A stretch of DNA of 6,857 nucleotides from positions 1 through 6,857 of the forward strand of contig JAIRRK010000189.1 in the NCBI GenBank assembly GCA_031256015.1. Direction: 5' to 3'. A program made the translations under genes and the position numbers. The notes under the pieces were generated by a model. The model did not search any database, was not told the DNA's origin, and saw nothing but the letters and a program-made list of their open reading frames with translations. Position 1 is the stretch's first letter. Every line of letters starts with the position of its first letter. Origin of the DNA: Dysgonamonadaceae bacterium (GTDB taxonomy: Bacteria; Bacteroidota; Bacteroidia; Bacteroidales; Azobacteroidaceae). Below are positions 1-6,689 of this stretch, piece by piece.

Positions 1-923
1 ATACCCATCCCCAAAGCATAACCTGAATATAGTTTACTGTCAATACCGCAGTTTTCGAGAACATTCGGGTCAACCATTCCGCATCCCATAATTTCCACCC
101 AACCGGTATGTTTACAGAAGGGACATCCTTTTCCGCCGCATAAGTTACAGCTTATATCCATTTCCGCACTGGGCTCGGTAAATGGAAAGTAAGACGGACG
201 CAAACGAATTTTTGTTTCCGGCCCGAACATTTCTTTGGCAAAGAACATCAAAACCTGTTTCAAATCTTTGAACGAAACATTTTTATCTATATAAAGTGCT
301 TCCAATTGATGGAAGGCGCACAAAGCACGATAAGAAACGGCTTCGTTACGATAAACTCTTCCGGGACAAATGATTCGAATCGGCGGTTGCGAGTTTTCCA
401 TAACACGTATTTGAACCGAGGAGGTGTGTGTACGCAATAAAAGGTCAGCACCGTGTTGGATGAAGAAGGTATCCTGCATATCGCGGGCGGGATGGTCATC
501 CGCGAAATTCAACGCTGAAAACACATGTCGGTCATCTTCAATTTCCGGTCCTTCGGCGATAGAAAATCCGAGTCGGGAAAAAATATCGATAATCTGTTTT
601 TGAATGATTGTCAACGGATGGCGCGTTCCTGTATGATAAGGATAAGCCGTTCGGGTTAAATCCAAAGATTCTTCCGTTGTATTCTGACTTTCCAATAAAT
701 CCTTTAATTCGTTAATTTTGGCTTGAGCCTCGTTTTTCAATAGATTGAGACTTTGTCCGATTTCTTTTTTCCGTTCGGCGGCAACATTTCTGAAATCGTT
801 CATTAAGGAAGAAATTTCTCCTTTTTTACTTAAATATTTGATGCGTAAAACTTCCAATTCTTCAAGACTGTTAACCGTTAAATCTTGAATTTCCGATAGA
901 AGCGAGTTGATTTTATTTATCAT
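1..923 (-). CDS. pheS: Phenylalanine--tRNA ligase alpha subunit, C-terminus cut by window edge
   Basis: PheS forms an alpha2-beta2 complex with PheT in the cytoplasm and charges tRNA-Phe with phenylalanine; the alpha subunit carries the class II catalytic core. The frame is open from ATG at 921-923 to the left edge, giving 307 codons of the roughly 330-340 usual for the family. Residues 1 to about 87 form the charged, helical tRNA-binding arm (LRIKYLSKKGEIS near 26-38). The catalytic domain starts near D88-R91 and includes the HP of GTRHP (99-103), EGPEIEDD (124-131), HPARDMQDTFF (144-154), motif 2 CPGRVYRNE (186-194) and FHQLEALY (204-211). The sequence stops inside motif 3 at GMG (305-307). 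A cysteine cluster, CNLC then CPFC (C259, C262, C267, C270), resembles that of other Bacteroidota PheS as I recall them. The start is the first ATG in the frame and begins the expected N-terminus. Its own promoter-like box lies at 946-953. The identification is very secure. Confidence 0.97.
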   Translation of the reverse strand, partial: MINKINSLLSEIQDLTVNSLEELEVLRIKYLSKKGEISSLMNDFRNVAAERKKEIGQSLNLLKNEAQAKINELKDLLESQNTTEESLDLTRTAYPYHTGTRHPLTIIQKQIIDIFSRLGFSIAEGPEIEDDRHVFSALNFADDHPARDMQDTFFIQHGADLLLRTHTSSVQIRVMENSQPPIRIICPGRVYRNEAVSYRALCAFHQLEALYIDKNVSFKDLKQVLMFFAKEMFGPETKIRLRPSYFPFTEPSAEMDISCNLCGGKGCPFCKHTGWVEIMGCGMVDPNVLENCGIDSKLYSGYALGMG

Positions 924-945
924 AAGAGATTATTTTCTTGAGTCG

Positions 946-953
946 CAAAGTTA
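946..953 (-). promoter_or_regulatory. Putative pheS promoter, -7 box TAACTTTG
   Basis: Read on the minus strand this is TAACTTTGC, matching the Bacteroidota -7 consensus TAnnTTTG, and it sits 22 bases upstream of the pheS ATG. Nineteen bases further upstream (973-976) the minus strand reads TTTT, three of four matches to the -33 TTTG box. That -33 position lies inside the T-tract of the preceding terminator. The match is by eye and no start site is proven. Confidence 0.5.
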
Positions 954-969
954 TAAAAAATATTATAAT

Positions 970-1000
970 AAAAAAAAGATGCTCTTTGTGAAAGAACATC
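970..1000 (-). terminator. Intrinsic terminator of the NlpE/META lipoprotein gene
   Basis: On the minus strand, 30 bases after the lipoprotein stop codon, GATGTTCTTT (1000-991) pairs with AAAGAGCATC (987-978) around a three-base CAC loop. All ten positions pair, one as a U-G wobble. Eight T residues follow (977-970). This is a textbook rho-independent terminator for the minus-strand gene. On the plus strand the stem has one mismatch and only TTT follows, and no plus-strand gene points into it. Confidence 0.88.
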
Positions 1001-1029
1001 TTTCCGATAGAATAAGATAAATATAATGC

Positions 1030-1827
1030 TTAGTTCATGTATACGGCTTCAAAACGGGCTAATGGAGTCATTCCGGTTTTGTTCAGTATTAGGGTATCGG
1101 CATTTAAGCTGTAATTGTCGGCTTGTTGAAGAGCTTCCCCGAATTGTTGTTCTACTGTCATATTCGGACACATCATCATTGTAGAAGCCATTCGAGAAAA
1201 CGAAATGCAATTTCCGGCTTTCACTTCATAGGTTCCATTGAAGGAATTGCATCCGAAATTTCCGTGTATTCGGTTTCCGTCCACTTGTAAAGTCATGAAA
1301 GCCTCTTTACCTTGACTGTTCCGATTTATCGGCTGTCCCATTAATTCGGTTAATTTCCAGTATTTTTCAACCAACTCTTTATTAACCTTTCCGAGTACAT
1401 AATTTGACGCCAAATCACCGACGATTTCATTACCTTCTTTATCCAACAAAGTAAGAAAACCTTCGCCCGCCTTCATCTTTTCGGGATAATTATCGGTATT
1501 GTTTTGTGTTGTCGGCTCCAAAGTGATGATACTTCCATTGTTATCCCACGCAAATTTCCCTTCCGTTCTTATTGTGGCACTGTCACCTTTTCCCTGATAA
1601 ATCTCTTCCATTTTATACGTATTGTCGGAGGCCAAATCAATACGAACGGCGATTCCGGCACAATCGGCACAAGGTATAACTCCGGTATAAGTTCCTTCCC
1701 AATCCAATGAGTTTTGAGAATTATCGGCCATGGCGGCAACCTCGGCTTTCGAGCTTTGTTTCGGTCCGCATGCATTCATTGTAAGCAATAGAGTAAAAAT
1801 ACTCACTAAAAACAAATTACGTTTCAT
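1030..1827 (-). CDS. Outer-membrane lipoprotein, NlpE N-terminal domain plus META/HslJ domain
   Basis: A 265-residue predicted lipoprotein. The first 20 residues are a type II signal (MKRN, a hydrophobic stretch, then TMNAC), so C20 is the likely lipidated residue. G21 after it is not a known inner-membrane retention signal, which suggests the outer membrane. Residues about 42-147 resemble the NlpE N-terminal domain: WEGTYTGVIPCADCAG with a CxxC at C53/C56, then beta-strands ending in SNYVLGK. Residues about 156-263 resemble a META (HslJ-like) domain: YWKLTELMG, FGCNSFNGTY (C193), C207 and MMMC (C220). In E. coli NlpE signals surface contact and envelope stress to Cpx, and HslJ is linked to novobiocin resistance. 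A stress or metal-binding role here is inference. The gene lies downstream of an L,D-transpeptidase, with its own promoter-like box and a strong terminator. The start is supported by the signal peptide. The domain calls are firm; the function is unknown. Confidence 0.9.
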   Translation of the reverse strand: MKRNLFLVSIFTLLLTMNACGPKQSSKAEVAAMADNSQNSLDWEGTYTGVIPCADCAGIAVRIDLASDNTYKMEEIYQGKGDSATIRTEGKFAWDNNGSIITLEPTTQNNTDNYPEKMKAGEGFLTLLDKEGNEIVGDLASNYVLGKVNKELVEKYWKLTELMGQPINRNSQGKEAFMTLQVDGNRIHGNFGCNSFNGTYEVKAGNCISFSRMASTMMMCPNMTVEQQFGEALQQADNYSLNADTLILNKTGMTPLARFEAVYMN

Positions 1828-1847
1828 AACTAATTATTTTAATTGAA

Positions 1848-1855
1848 CAAAATTA
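1848..1855 (-). promoter_or_regulatory. Putative lipoprotein gene promoter, -7 box TAATTTTG
   Basis: The minus strand reads TAATTTTG, an exact match to TAnnTTTG, 20 bases upstream of the lipoprotein ATG. A TTTG lies at 1875-1872, 16 bases upstream, slightly closer than the usual 19-21; at the standard spacing the minus strand reads TTTT. It implies a very short leader. The call is by pattern only. Confidence 0.45.
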
Positions 1856-1938
1856 TATATCGCATTAATAACAAAAAAGGAACGAAAAGGTTGTTTTTTC
1901 AGTCATAAATATAGCAGAAAAAAGAAAGCCTGTTCGAA

Positions 1939-2658
1939 TCAACTTTTTTTGAAAGAGAGGACGCTGCTGTTTTTCAAATAATGTTGATTAAACCGGTCGG
2001 AATAAGCATAAAGAACCGACCCTTCTTTGATGGTATCGATAATTGTTTTACTTATTTTTTCGGGCAGAGCGGGACATCCGAAGCTTCGACCTAATCGTCC
2101 GGACGATTTGATTGTCTCCGGATTGGCATAATCTGCTCCGTGAATAACCACGCCTCTGGCTCTGACTTTATCGTTGATACCTTTCTCTAAACCTTCCAAA
2201 ACAAGCGAGTAACCGGCTCTTCCTTTGTACGTATTGCCTGTCAGGAAAAATCCCAACGAACTCTGTTGTGAGCCCATTTTATTGGAAAAAGAAGTAGCAT
2301 AATTGTTCCCGCTCTTTTTTCCGTGAGCCACGTATGTTTGATATAAAACACGTTTTTGTTCCATATCTATTACATACATTCTTTCTTTGGAGGAAGCTTT
2401 GGAAAAGTCGATTAACGTAAGAATCGGATTTTTTACGGAGAGTTTTTGATAACCGGTATATGCTTGTTCAAAAGCTTCGTAACTCAGTTCGTTTTGAAGA
2501 TTTAAATCAAGGTATAGCCGATAAGAATCCGATACTTTCAGGACGTCATCCGATTCTAAAGAAGCGTTTCGATTTTGAGCATCGCCGACAAAAAAGGGAC
2601 GAAACAGGAACATTAAAGTTAAAACGACAGACAGTCGCAGGTTGGGTATTTTCCGCAT
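1939..2658 (-). CDS. Secreted murein L,D-transpeptidase catalytic domain protein (YkuD_2-like)
   Basis: A 239-residue exported protein. Residues 1-27 look like a Sec signal peptide (basic MRKIPNLR, hydrophobic core, likely cleavage after GDA), so it acts in the periplasm. Enzymes of this superfamily use a catalytic cysteine to form or exchange L,D links in peptidoglycan, or to attach proteins to it. The catalytic region runs from about 78 to 220: YVIDMEQKRVLYQTYVAHG (95-113), SSLGFFLTGNTYKG (133-146), GVVIHGADYA (169-178, with H173) and SFGCPALP (192-199, with probable nucleophile C195). The usual SHGC signature is SFGC here, as I recall from the YkuD_2 branch rather than classical YkuD. The ATG at 2656-2658 gives the signal peptide and follows a promoter-like box. 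The antiporter gene is 86 bases upstream and the lipoprotein gene 111 bases downstream. The family is clear; the exact crosslink made is not. Confidence 0.88.
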   Translation of the reverse strand: MRKIPNLRLSVVLTLMFLFRPFFVGDAQNRNASLESDDVLKVSDSYRLYLDLNLQNELSYEAFEQAYTGYQKLSVKNPILTLIDFSKASSKERMYVIDMEQKRVLYQTYVAHGKKSGNNYATSFSNKMGSQQSSLGFFLTGNTYKGRAGYSLVLEGLEKGINDKVRARGVVIHGADYANPETIKSSGRLGRSFGCPALPEKISKTIIDTIKEGSVLYAYSDRFNQHYLKNSSVLSFKKS

Positions 2659-2699
2659 AATCGTTTTCCGAATCTTATTGAAAAGGTGAATAATTCCGG

Positions 2700-2730
2700 C
2701 AAAATTACGTATCTATTCTCTAAATTCAAC
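2700..2730 (-). promoter_or_regulatory. Putative L,D-transpeptidase gene promoter, -33 and -7 boxes
   Basis: On the minus strand TAATTTTGCC has its -7 core at 2707-2700, exactly matching TAnnTTTG. GTTG at 2730-2727 is a three-of-four match to the -33 TTTG box at the canonical 19-base spacing. The -7 box is 41 bases before the ATG. This is the best two-box match in the window. Its position just after the antiporter stop codon argues that the transpeptidase can be transcribed independently. Confidence 0.55.
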
Positions 2731-2744
2731 GGTTTGCGTGAACT

Positions 2745-3740
2745 TTAACTTTTCGGCACAAACTGAAGAACAGCGTAAATGATATACAGCGTGACGGCCA
2801 GTCCTCCCCATATACGTCCGACTAATCCGTTATCCGTACTGAATAAAGCTTTTATTTTTTTCGTATCCTTGAATTTTCGGATATTGTCGTTGACATTGAT
2901 TATTCCGAAATAAAGAAACACTGCAAAAAACAGCATCCAAATGAAATCGGAATGAAAACCGGTATCCGAAAACGCGATCGGTTTAATCAGGCTGCTTATT
3001 CCCAATACGGCTAAAATATTAAAAATGTTCGATCCGATAATATTACCCAACGACATGTCGTCTTCTTTTTTGATTGCCGCTATAACCGAAGCGGTTAACT
3101 CCGGCAAACTGGTTCCTACTCCGACTATAAGAACAGAAACTACTCTTTCCGAAATTCCGAGCTTGGTTGCGATTGCGGATGCACCTTGTACCATGAAGTC
3201 GGCACCGTAAGCCAAGCCGATACAGGCTATGATGAATATTACAACACTAAGCTGAATCGATCGGCGGGGAAGCGACGACTCTTTTTCTTCTTCCTGACTT
3301 TGCCGACTGCTTTTTATTGAGCGGAACGTAAAAAGGATTAACAATAATACGGCAACGGCACCTTCGATGCGATCGAAGCTCCCTTTCCATGCGAATACAA
3401 CCAATAATATGGAAATGAGGACTAAAAAGGGCCAATCGATTTTTACCGACCGGCGACTTGTTTTGATGGGAAGTATAAGTGCCGTTAATCCTAATATCAA
3501 TCCGATGTTGGCAATGTTCGACCCGACTACATTTCCCAATGCAATTTCGGGAAAACCGTTGAGAGCTGCTTGTACACTAACCATTAATTCGGGGGCCGAA
3601 GTGCCGAATGCAACGATTGTCATTCCGATAGTCAGAGACGATAATTTAAACTTTTTTGCTATATCAACTGCCGACTCGACCAAATAATTTCCGCTGACAA
3701 CTAAAAGAATGAGGCCGCCGATTAATAATAGATATTCCAT
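2745..3740 (-). CDS. Calcium/sodium antiporter (CaCA superfamily, YrbG-like)
   Basis: A 331-residue inner-membrane protein with about ten hydrophobic segments. CaCA exchangers move Ca2+ out of the cell against Na+, K+ or H+ flow. Two alpha-repeats of the ion-binding core are plain: repeat 1 has VAFGTSAPEL (43-52) and GNVVGSNIANIG (69-80); repeat 2 has VGVGTSLPEL (206-215) and GNIIGSNIFNIL (232-243). E51 and E214 in the GTS-PE motifs correspond to the ion-coordinating glutamates known from NCX_Mj. The halves are joined by a charged cytoplasmic-type loop (SRQSQEEEKESS, 145-156), short as in prokaryotic members. Full family length is present and no key motif is lost. The ATG at 3738-3740 is chosen because the first hydrophobic helix starts at residue 3. 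The gene is divergent from ribE. The exchanged cation cannot be decided from sequence, since many YrbG-like proteins are untested. Confidence 0.94.
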   Translation of the reverse strand: MEYLLLIGGLILLVVSGNYLVESAVDIAKKFKLSSLTIGMTIVAFGTSAPELMVSVQAALNGFPEIALGNVVGSNIANIGLILGLTALILPIKTSRRSVKIDWPFLVLISILLVVFAWKGSFDRIEGAVAVLLLILFTFRSIKSSRQSQEEEKESSLPRRSIQLSVVIFIIACIGLAYGADFMVQGASAIATKLGISERVVSVLIVGVGTSLPELTASVIAAIKKEDDMSLGNIIGSNIFNILAVLGISSLIKPIAFSDTGFHSDFIWMLFFAVFLYFGIINVNDNIRKFKDTKKIKALFSTDNGLVGRIWGGLAVTLYIIYAVLQFVPKS

Positions 3741-3763
3741 TTTTTTTAGATTAAATCCGAGGC

Positions 3764-3771
3764 CAAAATTA
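3764..3771 (-). promoter_or_regulatory. Putative antiporter gene promoter, -7 box TAATTTTG
   Basis: The minus strand reads TAATTTTGG, an exact TAnnTTTG match, 23 bases before the antiporter ATG. The nearest TTTG upstream (3799-3796) is 24 bases away, more than the usual 19-21, so the -33 box is weak. It lies back to back with the ribE promoter-like box. Confidence 0.4.
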
Positions 3772-3804
3772 GATAAAAAAATTCAATATATGATTCAAAT
3801 TATT

Positions 3805-3812
3805 TATCTTTG
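3805..3812 (+). promoter_or_regulatory. Putative ribE promoter, -7 box TATCTTTG
   Basis: TATCTTTG matches TAnnTTTG exactly and ends 25 bases before the ribE ATG. I see no good TTTG at 19-21 bases upstream. The leader is far too short for an FMN riboswitch, so ribE shows no sign of flavin-responsive control here. Confidence 0.42.
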
Positions 3813-3837
3813 ATTCCGATTTTAAAAATATAAAAAT

Positions 3838-4443
3838 ATGTTTTCAGGAATAGTTGAAGAAGCAGCCATAGTTGTTGATAAAGTATCGGATCGAGGTAAT
3901 TTGCATTTAACATTGAAATGTTCTTTCGTGAACGAATTAAAAATCGATCAAAGTGTTTCTCATAACGGAGTTTGTTTGACCGTTGTCCGCTTAACGGATG
4001 ATACTTACACCGTAACGGCAATCAAAGAAACTTTGGATAAAACCAATTTGGGGCTTTTGGAGATAGGAGATAAAGTGAATCTGGAACGCAGTATGAAAAT
4101 AAACGGACGCTTGGACGGACATATTGTTCAAGGACATGTCGATCAAACGGCTGTTTGTACAAAAGTGGAAGAAAACGGCGGGAGTTGGTATTTTACTTTT
4201 GAATATGAAATTAATAAAGAAATGGCCGCACAAGGCTATATGACCGTAGAAAAAGGTTCTGTTTGTGTAAATGGAGTCAGTTTAACGGTTGTAAATTCAA
4301 AAGATAATAGTTTTCAGGTTGCCATTATTCCCTATACGTATGAGTTTACGAATTTTCATCAAATAAAAGAAGGAACGGTTGTTAATCTGGAATTTGATAT
4401 TATCGGTAAATACCTGAGCAAATTAAATCGTTATCGGGATTAA
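3838..4443 (+). CDS. ribE: Riboflavin synthase (alpha chain)
   Basis: This cytoplasmic enzyme catalyses the last step of riboflavin synthesis: dismutation of two 6,7-dimethyl-8-ribityllumazine molecules into riboflavin and a pyrimidinedione that is recycled. The 201 residues form two tandem lumazine-binding barrels plus a short C-terminal tail, the normal family length. The N-barrel (about 1-95) starts with the diagnostic MFSGIVEE and holds SVSHNGVCLTV (39-49). The C-barrel (about 98-188) has GHVDQ (99-103) and VCVNGVSLTVV (142-152). Compared with the E. coli enzyme, S39, C46 and H100 align with its S41, C48 and H102. The diagnostic N-terminus fixes the ATG at 3838. No other rib gene is adjacent, so the pathway is scattered in this genome. 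The gene is divergent from the antiporter and converges on the tamB-like gene with 26 bases between their ends. Some species name this gene ribC or ribB. Confidence 0.97.
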   Translation: MFSGIVEEAAIVVDKVSDRGNLHLTLKCSFVNELKIDQSVSHNGVCLTVVRLTDDTYTVTAIKETLDKTNLGLLEIGDKVNLERSMKINGRLDGHIVQGHVDQTAVCTKVEENGGSWYFTFEYEINKEMAAQGYMTVEKGSVCVNGVSLTVVNSKDNSFQVAIIPYTYEFTNFHQIKEGTVVNLEFDIIGKYLSKLNRYRD

Positions 4444-4462
4444 AAAGGATAACCGGCGGATG

Positions 4463-4511
4463 AATGAAACTATGGATTTGACTCCGAATCCGGAGCAACC
4501 GGAGTTTCATT
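4463..4511. terminator. Inverted repeat between convergent ribE and tamB ends; possible terminator
   Basis: AATGAAACT (4463-4471) is a perfect inverted repeat of AGTTTCATT (4503-4511), which runs into TTCC. Inside, CTCCG (4482-4486) can pair with CGGAG (4491-4495) around four bases, giving a stacked or branched hairpin. It starts 20 bases after the ribE stop and covers the tamB stop at 4470-4472. The T-run is short and the loop long, so a terminator for ribE is plausible but not secure. No other terminator is visible for either gene. Confidence 0.35.
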
Positions 4512-6689
4512 TTCCTCCGGGAGATTTATCAAGCGGATTCTTCTTCTTTTACCGAAAAGATCTTTCAGGTTATTAAAATCTTTCCGGAATAAAATTCCGA
4601 AACCTTGAGTCATTTCCGGGCTTGTACTGAAATAATTTCTGTAATTGTAACGGTTAAATCCTTTTAACCGTATTTCTCCGCCCGGAGTCAATTTGTATTC
4701 GATATCAAAATCTCCCACGAGCGATAAATTGTTGTTGTCTTGCGATTGAGTATAGATATTGTCAATGTATCCGAAGTTACCGTTGATTATTAATCGGTTA
4801 TTCAGCAGCGTACTCGACAAGAGTAATTCTATTTCGGTATTGGCTTCTTCTCCTTCGTACGACTGATGAAATTTTGTTCCGACTTGGAATTTATCGCTCA
4901 AACTGCCCAGCATGTTTGATATTTGATTGGATATGGTTGATGTAAGATACGATAAATCGTTATTGAATCCCGAATTGTCGCGAGCATATTCGGGAGAAGT
5001 ATAAAATCGTCCTAAAACCAGCAGATAAACAATTTGTCGGTTCATCATATCATCCGTCCGGATATAACTTTTCACTTGCCGCTCCAACTCGGGAGTGGAA
5101 CTCGGTAATTGAATATCAAAATCAATAACCGGTTGTTCCAATGGTCCGGTCAACAAAAGCACACAATTAACCGGAATGTTATTTCGAGCACTTATCAACA
5201 GCAATTGCTGATCCAAATCGCCCAAATTGGCACTTACGGTATAAGCGGCTTTTATATTCAAATCGGCCGTATAAGGATTACCTCTGAAAGTAATGGAACT
5301 GCCTTCTTCGATTTCAAATCGGCGGAATAAAGCCTGTTGAAAGCTGAAGTTATATCGTCCTCTTTCTATTCTGTAACTTCCGATTACTTTCATCGGGATG
5401 TATGTTCCGTACAGAATTTGTATGTTTCCGCTTCCGGTGCCGGTGATTTTATCTCCCGAAGCCGGATCCATTATAATATCCACATTGGCCTGATTATTTG
5501 CATTGATATTCAAATTCAGTCGGATATCCGTTTCAAATCCGCTATTCGAATCGGCCGATTTTTTTGATTCGAAATGCCAAGGATCCGATTTGCCGGCATC
5601 GTTTTTTTCTTTCTGAATGAAATTAATGAAATCGTAATCAACAATATCGACTTCGTCCATGAGGTTAAGTGTGAGATGCGTTTTTTCGGTGTTATACAAA
5701 GAAACATCGATGTGTACCAAATCTTCCGTTCCTTTAATTGAAGCCGTTCCGGTGCCAAACACAGGTCCGTAAAATACAGGATTGGTTTTTTGTGTCGCAT
5801 CGAAAATCATGAAGTTTTCATAAGTTAAGTTTGAGTCGAACTTAAAATCATCAAATAATTTGTGCGTCACATGGCCGTTCGCCAACGCTTTATTTCCGTA
5901 TTGATCGTAAAGCAAGGTGTTATTGATGCTGATTTTATCGGGCGTACATCTTACCCAGTCGGTAAAAGTATAGTACGTATTCAGAAATTCAACTCCGAAT
6001 CGTCCGCTCTCGACAAAAATGTTTCCTTCTACGGTCGGGTTGTTCAAATCTCCGAACAACCGAAGTTTACCCGTTAAATTGCCTGAAAATTCCCGGACAA
6101 TATTATTCAGGTATTTGCGAAGAAAAGCCGCATTGGTGTTTTTAGCATCAAACAAGATAGATAACTCTTCCTTCACGGGATAAATAAAACCGTCGACATT
6201 AACAAAACTGTTGTCATTATCGAAAATGAATCCTTTCATTTGAATACCTTGTTCTTCATCGATCCACACTCCGTCCAATTGCAAATCACCCAACGGCGTA
6301 CTATTAAAAGAAAAATGGTCGACATTTAATTCCGTAGAAAGTTGTCGGGTTTTATAAACATCTTTGGCTGAGACAAATCCGCTGGCGATTCCTCCGAATG
6401 TAAGAGCTTTGATATTCAGTGACTTAAAAATATAATCCAGATTTACCTTATTCAAATTGATTTTGATTTCATCATCCGGATCTTCGGAAATATATCCGTC
6501 CATCTTTATTTTTTGTTGATTGTGGGAAGCCTCGAAATTGTCGATATTCAATCGTTTATCTTTGTATTCGATAACAGTGGGAGAAACTATCCACAAAGAA
6601 TCGTTGAAAACTAACTTGGAAGGTTCGAATTCGATAAAAATATTCGTCAGCCGATTATTTTCCAACGAAAAATGAGAGTTAAAATCCAA
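4470..6689 (-). CDS. tamB: TamB-family translocation/assembly module protein, C-terminal half (interrupted upstream)
   Basis: TamB-like proteins (AsmA-like superfamily) span the periplasm as a long beta-groove; they are linked to outer-membrane protein assembly and phospholipid transport. Bacteroidota members usually exceed 1,400 residues, so this is roughly the C-terminal half. Numbering from TTG at 6687-6689 gives 739 residues. Residues about 1-390 are repeating beta-strand units (FGGIASGFVSAKD, 98-110; GDLNNPTVEGNIFVESGRFGVEF, 213-235, as a stretch). The conserved C-terminal TamB domain (PF04357, formerly DUF490) runs from about 390: GSGNIQILYGTY (419-430), YRIERGRYNF (439-448), GNPYTADLNIKAAY (470-483), GPLEQPVIDFDI (515-526) and the terminal strands to FGILFRKDF (697-705). 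The TTG is only the first usable start codon after an in-frame TAA; the first ATG is at 6501-6503. Homology-like sequence continues upstream of both, so neither is likely the true start. The family call is secure; the intactness of the gene is not. Confidence 0.85.
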   Translation of the reverse strand: MDFNSHFSLENNRLTNIFIEFEPSKLVFNDSLWIVSPTVIEYKDKRLNIDNFEASHNQQKIKMDGYISEDPDDEIKINLNKVNLDYIFKSLNIKALTFGGIASGFVSAKDVYKTRQLSTELNVDHFSFNSTPLGDLQLDGVWIDEEQGIQMKGFIFDNDNSFVNVDGFIYPVKEELSILFDAKNTNAAFLRKYLNNIVREFSGNLTGKLRLFGDLNNPTVEGNIFVESGRFGVEFLNTYYTFTDWVRCTPDKISINNTLLYDQYGNKALANGHVTHKLFDDFKFDSNLTYENFMIFDATQKTNPVFYGPVFGTGTASIKGTEDLVHIDVSLYNTEKTHLTLNLMDEVDIVDYDFINFIQKEKNDAGKSDPWHFESKKSADSNSGFETDIRLNLNINANNQANVDIIMDPASGDKITGTGSGNIQILYGTYIPMKVIGSYRIERGRYNFSFQQALFRRFEIEEGSSITFRGNPYTADLNIKAAYTVSANLGDLDQQLLLISARNNIPVNCVLLLTGPLEQPVIDFDIQLPSSTPELERQVKSYIRTDDMMNRQIVYLLVLGRFYTSPEYARDNSGFNNDLSYLTSTISNQISNMLGSLSDKFQVGTKFHQSYEGEEANTEIELLLSSTLLNNRLIINGNFGYIDNIYTQSQDNNNLSLVGDFDIEYKLTPGGEIRLKGFNRYNYRNYFSTSPEMTQGFGILFRKDFNNLKDLFGKRRRIRLINLPEENETPVAPDSESNP

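Noticed and set aside
287..499. 70-codon minus-strand open frame within pheS
   Set aside because: It is out of frame with PheS, whose motifs continue unbroken through the same stretch.
1894..1923. TTTTTTC / GAAAAAA inverted repeat considered as terminator of the L,D-transpeptidase gene
   Set aside because: The stem is seven nearly all A-T pairs around a 16-base loop, with no T-run after it on the minus strand. It is more likely chance in AT-rich DNA. Apart from the promoter-like box I see nothing firm in this 111-base gap.
3367..3687. 106-codon plus-strand open frame inside the antiporter gene
   Set aside because: It lies fully antisense to a clearly real membrane protein with strong family motifs, and its translation shows no recognisable domain.
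1939..3740. Antiporter and L,D-transpeptidase as one functional operon
   Set aside because: There is an 86-base gap containing the best two-box promoter match in the window, and no functional link is known. Read-through cannot be excluded.
3741..3837. Possible FMN riboswitch ahead of ribE
   Set aside because: The divergent intergenic region is only 97 bases, AT-rich and shared with another promoter; none of the conserved RFN-element segments is visible.
5516..5800. 94-codon minus-strand open frame within the tamB-like gene
   Set aside because: It is an alternative frame of a well-supported TamB coding sequence, with no domain-like features.
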